A DNA stretch of 64,000 nt from Deinococcus rubellus (GTDB lineage Bacteria > Deinococcota > Deinococci > Deinococcales > Deinococcaceae). Positions 1 through 11,550 of this stretch are shown one piece after another (the stretch's first letter is position 1; every line of letters begins with the position of its first letter). The stretch covers positions 1,452,001 to 1,516,000 of the forward strand of contig NZ_CP104213.1 in NCBI RefSeq assembly GCF_025244745.1. Direction: 5' to 3'. The notes under the pieces were generated by a model. It did no database searches. It saw only the letters and a list, made by a program, of their open reading frames with translations, and had not been told where the DNA came from. The position numbers and the translations under genes were made by a program.

Positions 1-88
1 GAGATGCTACACTATGGAGTCCACCAGAAGCGTGTCCAGTGGCGAGAAAGTTGCCGCACGCGATGTCTGCTCAAAGCTACGCCCATAA

Positions 89-2110
<2,022 letters not shown>

Positions 2111-2128
2111 GTCGAGCCTAAAGAAAAA

Positions 2129-2162
2129 CGCCGCACCTGTCAGCAGGGTGCGGCGCTTTTTT
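2129..2162. terminator. Rho-independent terminator after gyrB, probably bidirectional
   Basis: Stem CGCCGCACC (2129-2137) pairs with GGTGCGGCG (2147-2155) and is followed by TTTTTT. On the minus strand the same hairpin is followed by TTTTTCTTT, so it can also end the convergent fasciclin transcript. Confidence 0.85.
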
Positions 2163-2191
2163 CATCTGTGGTTTGTCCGTTCCAGCCTGCC

Positions 2192-2683
2192 TCAGTTGGG
2201 CGGCATCAGCACGGTGTCGATCACATGAATCACGCCGTTGCTCGCCGCAATATCGGTCGCGGTGACGGTGGCGTCATTGACCATCACGGTGCTGCCGTTG
2301 ACCATGATGTTGAGCGGGGAGCCTTCCAGGCTCGTGGCGCTGGTCATGGTCACCACGTCCGCCGCCATGACTTTCCCTGGCACGACGTGGTAAAGCAGCA
2401 CGGCCTTGAGCTTGGCCGGGTCGTTGAGCAGGGCCGTGAGCTGATCGGCCGGGATCTTGGCGAAAGCAGCATTGGTCGGCGCAAACACCGTGAAGGGGCC
2501 GTAGCCGTTGAGTGTTTCCGTCAGACCGGCTGCCTCCACTGCCGCCAGCAACGTGCTGAAATCGGGATTGCTCACCACGATTCCGGCGATGCTGTTGTTG
2601 GGCAGCATAGAGGTCGCGGCAGCGGCGAACGCCGAGGGAGCGAGAACCATGGCTGTCGTCAAAAGCAGGGTTTTCTTGAACAT
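2192..2683 (-). CDS. Secreted fasciclin (FAS1) domain protein
   Basis: A 163-residue exported protein: a signal peptide of about 21 residues ending at AFA-AA, then a single FAS1 domain. The conserved FAS1 blocks are visible: GPFTVFAPTNAAF near 62, LLYHVVPGK near 97 and the final VIHVIDTVLMPP. FAS1 domains mediate adhesion or cell-surface contacts; the ligand here is unknown. An AAAGGAG ribosome site lies seven bases before the ATG. The gene converges on gyrB across a shared terminator. The upstream 400 bases contain two strong hairpins that could act in its leader. Confidence 0.9.
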   Translation of the reverse strand: MFKKTLLLTTAMVLAPSAFAAAATSMLPNNSIAGIVVSNPDFSTLLAAVEAAGLTETLNGYGPFTVFAPTNAAFAKIPADQLTALLNDPAKLKAVLLYHVVPGKVMAADVVTMTSATSLEGSPLNIMVNGSTVMVNDATVTATDIAASNGVIHVIDTVLMPPN

Positions 2684-3084
2684 AAGCAGCTCCTTTTAAG
2701 TCACAGAGCAGATTTCGGCTCCCGGCCCCACGCTCTTCAAAAAGGGCGGAGATACCGTTGCGAATTTGGGCTTTTTGAAGGCCCTTCTCCTCTGACTTGC
2801 TGCCAGCTTAAAGAACCTCTGGCCCCTGGTCGGTACGAGGCCATACAATGAGATTGCCGTGATCCAGAGCCGAGGCCGCAATCGCTTGATGGCGACTCCG
2901 ATGAAACCGGTTTTCAAGACCAGTTTCATCGGACCAGCGGGCAGGCGTCCAGCCGGGCATCTATTCTGCCCAATACAAAACAACGGAAGAAGGAAACAAA
3001 CGGAACCGTATGGTTGGACATCAGCGCGGCAGGCTCGAGGGGTTTGCCCCGGCCTGCCGTCTCAGAAATTCGGTTGTCAGCGCT
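2684..3084. other. Intergenic region with two hairpins and a lone MITE-like end
   Basis: About 400 bases between the fasciclin gene start and the glyS stop, with no convincing gene. It holds a 10-bp perfect stem CTTCAAAAAG/CTTTTTGAAG (2735-2744 with 2771-2780), an 11-bp perfect stem TCCGATGAAAC/GTTTCATCGGA (2897-2907 with 2923-2933), and at 2992-3011 a sequence resembling the terminal repeat of the element at 13686-13821. The promoter of the fasciclin gene must lie here but I could not fix it. Confidence 0.6.
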
Positions 3085-4614
<1,530 letters not shown>

Positions 4615-4880
4615 GGCGGTCTCCTTCGGGGGATATGGGATATGGAAAACAGCAAACCGCCCCCAGACGGTGTTGGTTCTCCGTCTGGGGGCGCAGTATG
4701 GTTTGCGCGGTTCCACCCCAGTTCCCCGCGCTGGGCGAGGCACTTTGTTGAAGTTGTCGGGCGTTGTTGATCTCGGCCCGCGCTCCCCGCCGCCTGTTCA
4801 CGCCGCCGTGTTCGCCTGACTTCCACCGTCTCAGGCTCGCTCGTGAACACGTTTACCGGGCTACTCTCTGCGGATCAACG
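4615..4880 (-). promoter_or_regulatory. T-box riboswitch leader of glyS (glycine specifier GGC)
   Basis: Read on the minus strand. Stem I has AGTA (4862-4865) and opposite it GAA-CA-GGC-G, giving a GGC glycine specifier at 4792-4794. An upper helix CGTGTTC/GAACACG and an inner helix GCCTGA/TCAGGC complete the arm. The T-box GGGGTGGAACCGCG lies at 4706-4719. The antiterminator is CTGGGG-[TGGAACC]-GCGC-loop-GCGC-CCCCAG (4685-4721). It competes with a 13-bp terminator stem (4658-4670 with 4681-4693) followed by a T-rich tail. The leader begins at the eutC stop codon, so its promoter probably lies inside eutC. All essential T-box parts are visible. Confidence 0.9.
4658..4693 (-). terminator. T-box-controlled terminator hairpin
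   Basis: Perfect 13-bp stem built around CCCCCAGACGG/CCGTCTGGGGG with a 10-base loop, followed on the minus strand by GTTTGCTGTTTT. Its CCCCAG arm is shared with the antiterminator, as expected for a T-box switch. Confidence 0.88.
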
Positions 4881-5657
4881 CTGCGGGCATTGTGGCGCAG
4901 GGCAGGGGAGGGGGTCAAGGGGCAGAGGCGCGTCCAGTATCCTCCCGCTCTCGTCCTTGAGGGTCACCCCGCTCAGTTCACGCCGCAAGCTTTCGCGCAG
5001 CAGGTAAGCCGTGCGCCGGGCCGCTTGTGGAATCTCCAGACCGCCGGGCCGGATGTTGGAGACACAGTTGCGTTCGCTGTCGAGTTTACCGACGCGCGGC
5101 GCGAAGGTCAGGTATGCGCCCAGGCTATCGAAGCTGCTGAGACCGGGGCGCTCGCCCAGGATAATCAGGCTGACCCCGCCCCTCAGCAACTCGCCCGCCC
5201 CGTCGGCCAGGGCCACCCGGCACTGCCGGGCCAGCAGAAGTTGAACGCTCAGCCTGCCCAGCAGCGGGAGCAGTTCTCGCAGCAGGGCCGGGGCATGTGC
5301 CAGGGCAGCGGCGCTCAGCCCGTCACCCACGATGATCAGCACATCTGGGGTAGGGAGGTTCGACGCTGCCAGCAGGGCTTTCGAGTCTGGGTGCAACCGG
5401 CGGCCCAGGTCCGGGCGACGCAGGTACTCAGCGCGGCTGCCTGCCTGCGAACGAATTTCCACGGCGTCGGGCCACTCCTCGAGCAGCGGCCCGAAGTCGG
5501 CGGCGGTCCACACCGCGTCGCGGGCGGCGGCGTGGGCCTGACCGAACTTCAGCACCTCACGGGTGGGCAGCGAAGTTCCGGCCCGGCCCAGGGCGATGCG
5601 GGCGTCGGTGAAGGCTTGTAGGGTCTGCCAGGGTGTCGTCTCGTCCAGTTCGCTCAT
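4875..5657 (-). CDS. eutC: Ethanolamine ammonia-lyase small subunit
   Basis: Small subunit of the adenosylcobalamin-dependent enzyme that splits ethanolamine into acetaldehyde and ammonia. The 260-residue sequence has the EutC core: TPARxALGR-like N-terminus (TDARIALGRAG), DVLIIVGDGLSAAA near 105, the GGVSLIILGERPGLSS segment near 160, and a C-terminal block with NCVSNIRPGGL. It is slightly shorter than the enterobacterial protein. The start overlaps the eutB stop by four bases (ATGA), so the two are translationally coupled. No other eut genes, microcompartment shells or eutA reactivase are nearby. Confidence 0.93.
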   Translation of the reverse strand: MSELDETTPWQTLQAFTDARIALGRAGTSLPTREVLKFGQAHAAARDAVWTAADFGPLLEEWPDAVEIRSQAGSRAEYLRRPDLGRRLHPDSKALLAASNLPTPDVLIIVGDGLSAAALAHAPALLRELLPLLGRLSVQLLLARQCRVALADGAGELLRGGVSLIILGERPGLSSFDSLGAYLTFAPRVGKLDSERNCVSNIRPGGLEIPQAARRTAYLLRESLRRELSGVTLKDESGRILDAPLPLDPLPCPAPQCPQR

Positions 5658-7033
5658 CCGGCTCCCAGCGCACCCAGCGCTTCTCTGAGCGGGGTTCCGG
5701 CCCCTGGCAGGCTCAGCCGTCCACTGCGGGTCAATCCCACACTCTCCAGCCAGACCCCGAACTCCGGCGCGGGCGGGCGGCCCAGCAACTCGCGCACGTA
5801 CCAGGCGTCATGAAAACTCGTACTTTGATAATTGAGCATGATGTCGTCCGCGCCTGGCACGCCCATCACGAAGTTGACATTTGAGGCGGCCAGCAGGGTC
5901 AGCAGCACGTCCATGTCGTCCTGATCGGCCTCGGCGTGGTTGGTATAGCACACGTCCACCCCCATCGGCAGCCCCATCAATTTGCCCGCGCAGTGGTCTT
6001 CCAGACCTGCCCGGATAATCTGCTTGCCGTCATAGAGGTATTCGGGGCCGATGAAGCCCACCACCGTGTTGACCAGCAGCGGAGCGTAACGCTGCGCCAC
6101 CGCGTAGGCCCGCACCTCGCAGGTCTGCTGGTCGAGACTGTGATGGGCGTTGGCGCTCAGTGCGCTGCCCTGCCCGGTCTCGAAGTACATGACGTTCTGC
6201 CCGAGTGTGCCGCGACTGAGACTTTGGGCGGCGGCATGAGCCTCGTCCAGCAGCGCCAGATCGATGCCGAAGCCTCGGTTGGCGGCCTGCGTGCCCGCGA
6301 CGCTCTGAAATACCAGATCAACCGGAGCGCCGCGCCCGATGGCCTGCATGGTGTTGGTCACGTGGGTCAGGACGCAGCTCTGGGTGGGAATATTGAGCGT
6401 CTGGCGAAGTTCGTCGAGCAGGTGCAGCAACCTCATACACGCGTCCACGCTGTCCAGCGCCGGATTGATTCCGATCACCGCGTCGCCCGCGCCGAACATC
6501 AACCCGTCCAGGCAGGCGGCCAGCACTCCGCGTGGGTCGTCGGTGGGGTGGTTGGGTTGCAGCCGGGTGGAAAAATGCCCGCGCAGGCCCAGCGTGTTGC
6601 GAAAACGGGTCACGACCTCGCAGCGGCTGGCGACGAGCATCAGGTCCTGGTTGCGCATCAGCTTGCAGACGGCAGAGACCATCTCGGGAGTCAGGCCGCC
6701 GCGCACCGCCGCAAGCTGTTCGGGCGTGGCCGACAGCAGCCAGTCGCGCAGCCCGCCCACGCTCATGCCGCTGATCGGCGCGAAGGCGTGGGCGTCGTGG
6801 CTGTCCACGATCAGGCGCGTCACCTCATCGGCCTCGTAGGGAATCAGCGGTTCGTCGAGCAACGTTCGCAGCGGCAGGTCGGCCAGCAGGGCGCAGGCGG
6901 CCTGCCGCTCCCCGGCGCTGCGGGCGGCGAGCCCGGCGAGTTCGTCACCCGATTTCTGCGCCGAGGCGCGGCCCAGCAGTTCGCGGACATCAGTAAACGT
7001 GTAGGCGGTGTGGCCGGGCCGGGTCTGGAACAT
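5654..7033 (-). CDS. eutB: Ethanolamine ammonia-lyase large subunit
   Basis: Catalytic large subunit of ethanolamine ammonia-lyase, a cobalamin enzyme. At 459 residues it matches the family length and carries family blocks such as CKLMRNQDLM, GLMFGAGDAVIGINP and FGIDLALLDEAH, plus FIGPEYLYDGKQI and VDVCYTNHAEADQDD near the C-terminus. It lies 12 bases downstream of a small secreted-protein gene and overlaps eutC by four bases, so the three probably form one operon. Ethanolamine is likely used as a nitrogen and two-carbon source released from membrane lipids; that role is inferred. Confidence 0.94.
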   Translation of the reverse strand: MFQTRPGHTAYTFTDVRELLGRASAQKSGDELAGLAARSAGERQAACALLADLPLRTLLDEPLIPYEADEVTRLIVDSHDAHAFAPISGMSVGGLRDWLLSATPEQLAAVRGGLTPEMVSAVCKLMRNQDLMLVASRCEVVTRFRNTLGLRGHFSTRLQPNHPTDDPRGVLAACLDGLMFGAGDAVIGINPALDSVDACMRLLHLLDELRQTLNIPTQSCVLTHVTNTMQAIGRGAPVDLVFQSVAGTQAANRGFGIDLALLDEAHAAAQSLSRGTLGQNVMYFETGQGSALSANAHHSLDQQTCEVRAYAVAQRYAPLLVNTVVGFIGPEYLYDGKQIIRAGLEDHCAGKLMGLPMGVDVCYTNHAEADQDDMDVLLTLLAASNVNFVMGVPGADDIMLNYQSTSFHDAWYVRELLGRPPAPEFGVWLESVGLTRSGRLSLPGAGTPLREALGALGAG

Positions 7034-7045
7034 CGTTTCCAGAGT

Positions 7046-7738
7046 CTAGTTCAACTTCATGCCCTTGAGGACAATCGCGGCCAGCGTCTTCGCCGTATTG
7101 GTCAGATCGGCGTTGCCGTCGTCCGCGCCGTTCTGGGCGATGCCGATGATCAACGCGCCGGTCATCACCGAGGTCTCGTACATCGCCTGAATGTCGCCCG
7201 GTTTGCCCTGCATCACCCCGGTGTCCACCAGCACGTCGTTCAGCCCGCGCTGGAGGGCGTCGATTTCGGTGCTGGTCAGCTCTGCGCCGGTCTGCACCTG
7301 AAGGCTGAGGCTGATCAGCAGGGTCAGGCCAGCAGCCAGGTTGTTTTTCCGAAGCTCCGGGATGGTCTGGGCGGCGTTGAACAGCTGGAGGCACACCTGA
7401 GCCATCTGCTGCTGGTCGCTGGGCTTTGTCACCATCGCGGCGCAGTTTTTCTGCTGGGTCGGGCGTCCCTTGAAGGCGAAGTCGGTTCTGGAGAGGGCGT
7501 ACTTGTACTTGACTGGGATCGCCGGGGGCTTAAGCGCCTGCCGCACGGCCTGGGCGGTGAACTCGGGTTTGATGGTGGCCGCCACATACCCCACCGAACG
7601 CTGTGCGAAGCTCTGGTAATTCTGAAACGAGGGCGTGAAGAACTGGGCCTGGGCACTGCCCAGCAGCAGACTTGCCGTCGCCGCCGCCGTGAGATGCCTG
7701 CACCAGTCCTTCTGCCGACCCTGCTGGACCTTAGCCAT
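7046..7738 (-). CDS. Predicted secreted protein of unknown function upstream of eutBC
   Basis: A 230-residue protein with a basic N-terminus, a hydrophobic stretch (LTAAATASLLLGSAQA) that looks like a signal peptide ending near residue 32, and a soluble helical remainder that I do not recognise. The start at 7738 is supported by GGAGG nine bases upstream; a longer frame to 7783 has no such site. It ends 12 bases before eutB, suggesting cotranscription. Two cysteines sit in the mature part. A periplasmic partner for ethanolamine use is possible but nothing in the sequence proves it. Confidence 0.7.
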   Translation of the reverse strand: MAKVQQGRQKDWCRHLTAAATASLLLGSAQAQFFTPSFQNYQSFAQRSVGYVAATIKPEFTAQAVRQALKPPAIPVKYKYALSRTDFAFKGRPTQQKNCAAMVTKPSDQQQMAQVCLQLFNAAQTIPELRKNNLAAGLTLLISLSLQVQTGAELTSTEIDALQRGLNDVLVDTGVMQGKPGDIQAMYETSVMTGALIIGIAQNGADDGNADLTNTAKTLAAIVLKGMKLN

Positions 7739-7852
7739 GTCGTTGCTCCTCCGCTCGGCAGGTCTGGCGGGGTGAATGGGCACCGTCTTCCCGCGTCGTG
7801 CCGAGAGCGTCAGATCAGTGTATAGAAAATAAGGGCCAGATCAAATCTCCCC

Positions 7853-8752
7853 TCACAGCACCAGCACCCCGTGGTGCTTGGCCTTCTCCTGCGGCTCCAC
7901 GTGAATGGTAACGCTCGCGCCTTCCACCTCGAGTTGTAGGGCGTTTTCCAGCCGGTCACAGATGGCGTGGGCTTCCTCCACCGTCATGTCGCCCGGCACC
8001 ACCAGATGAAATTCCACGAAGGTCACGGCCCCAGCGTGGCGGGTGCGCAGGTCGTGGGCTTCCAGAGCACCCTCAGCCTCGGTGCTGATGGCCCGCCGAA
8101 TGCGTTTCTCGGTACCGGGGTCCACGGCGGCGTCCATCAGACCGCCCACGCTGTCACGCACCAGGCTGTAGCCGCTCCAGAGAATGTTGAGCGCCACCAG
8201 CACCGCCAGCGCCGGGTCGAGGATGAACCAGCCGGTGTACTTGGCGATCATGAGGCCGCCCAGTACGCCCACGCTGGTCACCACGTCCGACATCACGTGC
8301 CGCCCGTCGGCGATCAGCGCCGGAGAGCGCCTCGCCCGGCCAGTTCGCAGCAGCACGCCCGCCCAGAGAAAATTGATGACGCTGGCCCCAGCGCTGATCG
8401 CCAGTCCCGTCAGCGGCGCGTTCAGTTCGCGGGGATGCTGAAAGTCGGGCAGTGCGGCGTGGATGATGCTGAGGGCCGCCAGAATAATCAGCACGCCCTC
8501 GGCCACCGCCGAGAAATACTCGGCCTTGCTGTGGCCGTAGGGGTGGCCCGCGTCGGCGGGGCGGGCGCTGACCCGCAGGGCCAGGTACGCGCCGATGGCC
8601 GCCGCCACATTGATGATGCTCTCCAGCGCGTCGGAATAGAGCGCCACACTGCCGGTCAGCAGGTAGGCCAGGTACTTGAGGCCCAGCACCAGCAAGGCCA
8701 CCAAAACGCTTTGCAGCGCGGTGCGAATGGCGACGGCGGTGGGCGAGAGCAT
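7853..8752 (-). CDS. Cation diffusion facilitator (CDF) family transporter
   Basis: Inner-membrane exporter of divalent metals using proton exchange. The 299 residues show the CDF layout: about six membrane helices, the TM2 metal site region (YSDALESIINV), the GHPYGHSKAEYFSA loop, the TM5 HxxxD site (DGRHVMSDV), and a cytosolic domain ending in VTIHVEP. The metal (Zn, Fe, Mn or Co) cannot be read with confidence; the DALES rather than DxxxD first site argues against simply copying the E. coli YiiP assignment. The start is preceded by TAGTCT six bases away, so the message is probably leaderless. Confidence 0.92.
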   Translation of the reverse strand: MLSPTAVAIRTALQSVLVALLVLGLKYLAYLLTGSVALYSDALESIINVAAAIGAYLALRVSARPADAGHPYGHSKAEYFSAVAEGVLIILAALSIIHAALPDFQHPRELNAPLTGLAISAGASVINFLWAGVLLRTGRARRSPALIADGRHVMSDVVTSVGVLGGLMIAKYTGWFILDPALAVLVALNILWSGYSLVRDSVGGLMDAAVDPGTEKRIRRAISTEAEGALEAHDLRTRHAGAVTFVEFHLVVPGDMTVEEAHAICDRLENALQLEVEGASVTIHVEPQEKAKHHGVLVL

Positions 8753-8758
8753 TGGCCC

Positions 8759-8764
8759 AGACTA
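8759..8764 (-). promoter_or_regulatory. Leaderless promoter -10 (CDF transporter)
   Basis: TAGTCT six bases before the ATG at 8752, with no ribosome site; transcription probably starts at the codon. Confidence 0.6.
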
Positions 8765-8847
8765 CAGGACCACCGAAGTGTTGGGGAAGCGCCCTGGGAA
8801 TTTGCAACGGGGGCGGGCAGACGTTCTTCATCTCCCGGCCCACTGGG

Positions 8848-8853
8848 TAGACT
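8848..8853 (+). promoter_or_regulatory. Leaderless promoter -10 (VOC protein)
   Basis: TAGACT seven bases before the ATG at 8861 and no Shine-Dalgarno. It supports this start over longer open frames upstream. Confidence 0.65.
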
Positions 8854-8860
8854 GCCTGCC

Positions 8861-9283
8861 ATGACCGAACCCAACACTTCTCATGTGCCGATCACCGAGT
8901 GGGCCGCCCTGGTGCCCGAGCTGGACGTCAGCGACCTGGCACGCAGTCTGGACGTCTACACCCGGCTGTTCAGCTTCACCGTCAACTACACCCGCCCCGG
9001 GTTTGCTTATCTGAGCCTGGGCCGTATTCAGTGGATGCTTTCGCAGATTCGTCCTGGCGGCTCGTGGCAGACCGGAGCGCTGGACTATCCGCTGGGGCGC
9101 GGCATCAACTTCCAGATCAGCGTGCCGGATGTGGACGCGCTGTATGCGCGGCTGGAAGCTGAGGCTTACCCGATCTTTGTGCCGATGAAGACCTCGGTGT
9201 ATCTGGAGGGCAGCACCGAACACTGCCAGCGCGAGTTTCTGGTGCTCGACCCGGACGGCTACCTGCTGCGCTTTACCGACTGA
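8861..9283 (+). CDS. VOC superfamily (glyoxalase/bleomycin-resistance-like) protein
   Basis: A 140-residue single-domain protein with the beta-alpha-beta-beta-beta modules of the vicinal oxygen chelate fold: VPELDVSDLARSLDVYTRLF at the start, GRGINFQISVPDVDALYARL in the middle and REFLVLDPDGYLLRFTD at the end. The closing DPDGYLLRF is typical of bleomycin-resistance and lactoylglutathione-lyase-like members. These act as binding or metal-dependent enzymes in detoxification, and the substrate is unknown here. It is divergent from the CDF transporter, both with leaderless promoters. Confidence 0.88.
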   Translation: MTEPNTSHVPITEWAALVPELDVSDLARSLDVYTRLFSFTVNYTRPGFAYLSLGRIQWMLSQIRPGGSWQTGALDYPLGRGINFQISVPDVDALYARLEAEAYPIFVPMKTSVYLEGSTEHCQREFLVLDPDGYLLRFTD

Positions 9284-9320
9284 TCCTTCTGCCCACAGCA
9301 TAATCGCCCTCCTGCCGCGC

Positions 9321-9326
9321 TAGACT
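9321..9326 (+). promoter_or_regulatory. Leaderless promoter -10 (pcrA/uvrD)
   Basis: TAGACT six bases before the ATG at 9333. I looked for the radiation/desiccation palindrome (TTATG...CATAA) between 9284 and 9332 and did not find it. Confidence 0.65.
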
Positions 9327-9332
9327 CTCCGG

Positions 9333-11543
9333 ATGACTGGCCGTGACCTCCTCTCCGAACTCAACCCCAACCAGGCCGAGGCTGCCGCGCACTTCGAAGG
9401 CCCCGCGCTGGTCATTGCGGGCGCGGGCAGCGGCAAGACCCGCACCCTGATCTACCGTATCGCCCACCTGATCGAGACCCACCAGGTCGACCCCGGTCAG
9501 ATTCTGGCCGTCACCTTTACCAACAAGGCCGCCGCTGAGATGCGCGAGCGGGCCTCGCACCTGATCACTGGGTCTGACAAACTGTGGATGAGCACCTTCC
9601 ACTCGGCGGGCGTGAGGATTCTGCGGGCCTACGGCGAGTACATCGGCCTGAAGCGCGGCTTTGTCATCTACGACGACGACGATCAGCTCGACATTCTCAA
9701 AGAAATCATGGGCAGCATTCCCGGCATCGGCCCCGACACCCATCCCCGCGTGCTGAGAAGCATCATCGACAAGGCCAAGAGCAATTTGCGTTCGCCGGGC
9801 GACCTGGACAAGTGGCCCGAGCCGTATATCAGTGGGCTGCCCCGAGACGCTGCCGCCGAGGCGTTCCGGCGCTATGAATCGCGCAAGAAAGCCCAGAATG
9901 CCATCGACTTCGGCGATTTGATTACCGAGACCGTGCGGCTCTTTCAGGAAGTGCCGGGCGTGCTGGCAAAAGTGCAGGACCGGGCCAGATTCATTCACGT
10001 GGACGAGTATCAGGATACCAACAAGGCGCAGTATGAACTGACCCGGCTGCTGGCTTCAAGAGACCGGAATCTACTGGTCGTGGGCGACCCCGATCAATCG
10101 ATTTACAAGTTTCGTGGCGCGGATATTCAGAACATCCTCGATTTTCAAAAAGATTACACCGATTCCAGAGTCTATATGCTTCAGCACAATTACCGTTCCA
10201 GTGCCCGTGTGCTGGGACTCGCCAACAAACTGATCGAGAACAACACCGAGCGTCTGGAGAAAACACTGCTGGCTGTCAAAGAAGACGGTATGCCGGTGGT
10301 CTTCCACCGCGCCAACGATCACCGGGGCGAGGGCGATTTCGTGGCCGAGTGGGTGACCCGGTTGCACGCTGAGGGCCAGCCGTTCAACAAGATGGCGGTG
10401 CTCTACCGCACCAACGCCCAGTCGCGCGTGATCGAGGAGTCAATGCGGCGGGTCAGCATTCCGGCCAAGATCGTCGGCGGGGTGGGCTTTTATGACCGGC
10501 GCGAGATCCGCGACATCCTGGCCTATGCTCGCCTGAGCATCAATCCGGTGGACGATGTGGCCCTGCGCCGCATCATCGGGCGGCCCAAGCGCGGCATCGG
10601 CGACACGGCCATGGACAAGATGCTGACCTGGGCGCAGATCAACGGCACGTCGCTTTTGGTTGCCTGCGCCAATGCCGAGAGTATTCTCGACCGGGGAGCC
10701 AGCAAGCCCGTCGAATTTGCCAAGTTGATGGAAGCCTTCTCCGAGGCCGCCGACAATTACTCGCCCGCCAGCTTCCTCAAATTCCTGATCGAGTCGAGCG
10801 GGTATCTGGATTTATTGCGCCAGGAAGGACAGGAAGGCCAGGTACGCCTGGAGAACCTGGAAGAACTCGTCAGCGCCGCCGAGGAGTGGAGTAGCGACAA
10901 CGAGGGCGGCATCGCCGAATTTCTGGACGATGCGGCCCTGCTGTCGAGCGTGGACGACATGCGGACCAAAATCGAGAACAAGGACCAGCCCGAGGACGCC
11001 GTCACGCTGATGACCATGCACAACGCCAAGGGCCTGGAATTTCCCAGTGTGTTCATCGTGGGCGTGGAGGAGGGCCTGCTGCCCAGCCGCAACAGCCTGA
11101 ACGAAGCGGGCGGCATCGAGGAGGAGCGGCGGCTGTTTTACGTCGGGATCACGCGGGCGATGGACCGGCTCTTTCTGAGTGCCGCGCAAAACCGGATGCA
11201 GTACGGCCAGACCAAGAGTGCCGAGGATAGCCGATTCTTGGAGGAACTGGGCGGCGGTTTTGACAGCATCGACGGTTACGGGCGGGTCATTGAGTACAGG
11301 CAGAAGACCTGGCGTGACTTCAGCCCTGGCGCGCAGCCTGCGCCCAGTGTGGTAAAAAATACCAGCCCGCTGACCGCTGGGATGGCCTACCGGGGCGGCG
11401 AGAAGGTCAAGCACCCCAAATTCGGTGAGGGACAGGTGCTGGCGGTATCGGGCATGGGCGAGAAGCAGGAAGTCACGGTGCATTTCGGGACGGCGGGGAC
11501 GAAAAAACTGATCGTCAAGTTTGCGAATCTGAGCAAGGTCTAG
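9333..11543 (+). CDS. uvrD: Superfamily 1 DNA helicase UvrD/PcrA
   Basis: ATP-dependent 3'-5' DNA helicase used in nucleotide-excision and mismatch repair and in clearing recombination intermediates. The 736-residue protein has all SF1A motifs: Q-motif (LNPNQAEAA), Walker A GAGSGKT at 30-36, motif Ia VTFTNKAAAEM, Walker B DEYQDTN, motif III GDPDQSIYKFRGAD, motif IV QHNYRS, motif V TLMTMHNAKGLEF and motif VI YVGITRAMDRL. The C-terminal GEKVKHPKFGEGQV domain is the PcrA/UvrD Tudor-like tail. Length and domain order match the radiation-response helicase of Deinococcus, although its usual operator is not apparent. Confidence 0.95.
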   Translation: MTGRDLLSELNPNQAEAAAHFEGPALVIAGAGSGKTRTLIYRIAHLIETHQVDPGQILAVTFTNKAAAEMRERASHLITGSDKLWMSTFHSAGVRILRAYGEYIGLKRGFVIYDDDDQLDILKEIMGSIPGIGPDTHPRVLRSIIDKAKSNLRSPGDLDKWPEPYISGLPRDAAAEAFRRYESRKKAQNAIDFGDLITETVRLFQEVPGVLAKVQDRARFIHVDEYQDTNKAQYELTRLLASRDRNLLVVGDPDQSIYKFRGADIQNILDFQKDYTDSRVYMLQHNYRSSARVLGLANKLIENNTERLEKTLLAVKEDGMPVVFHRANDHRGEGDFVAEWVTRLHAEGQPFNKMAVLYRTNAQSRVIEESMRRVSIPAKIVGGVGFYDRREIRDILAYARLSINPVDDVALRRIIGRPKRGIGDTAMDKMLTWAQINGTSLLVACANAESILDRGASKPVEFAKLMEAFSEAADNYSPASFLKFLIESSGYLDLLRQEGQEGQVRLENLEELVSAAEEWSSDNEGGIAEFLDDAALLSSVDDMRTKIENKDQPEDAVTLMTMHNAKGLEFPSVFIVGVEEGLLPSRNSLNEAGGIEEERRLFYVGITRAMDRLFLSAAQNRMQYGQTKSAEDSRFLEELGGGFDSIDGYGRVIEYRQKTWRDFSPGAQPAPSVVKNTSPLTAGMAYRGGEKVKHPKFGEGQVLAVSGMGEKQEVTVHFGTAGTKKLIVKFANLSKV

Positions 11544-11550
11544 AGCGGAT

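Noticed and set aside
4615..4743. Upstream extension of GlyRS to 4743
   Set aside because: It reads through the T-box motif and terminator stem. The internal ATG at 4614 has a strong ribosome site.
5936..7825. 629-codon plus-strand open frame
   Set aside because: It is antisense to eutB and its upstream neighbour, which have clear family motifs and ribosome sites. High GC creates long open shadows.
7967..8860. Long N-terminal extension of the VOC protein
   Set aside because: It would be antisense to the CDF transporter. A leaderless -10 sits seven bases before the ATG at 8861.
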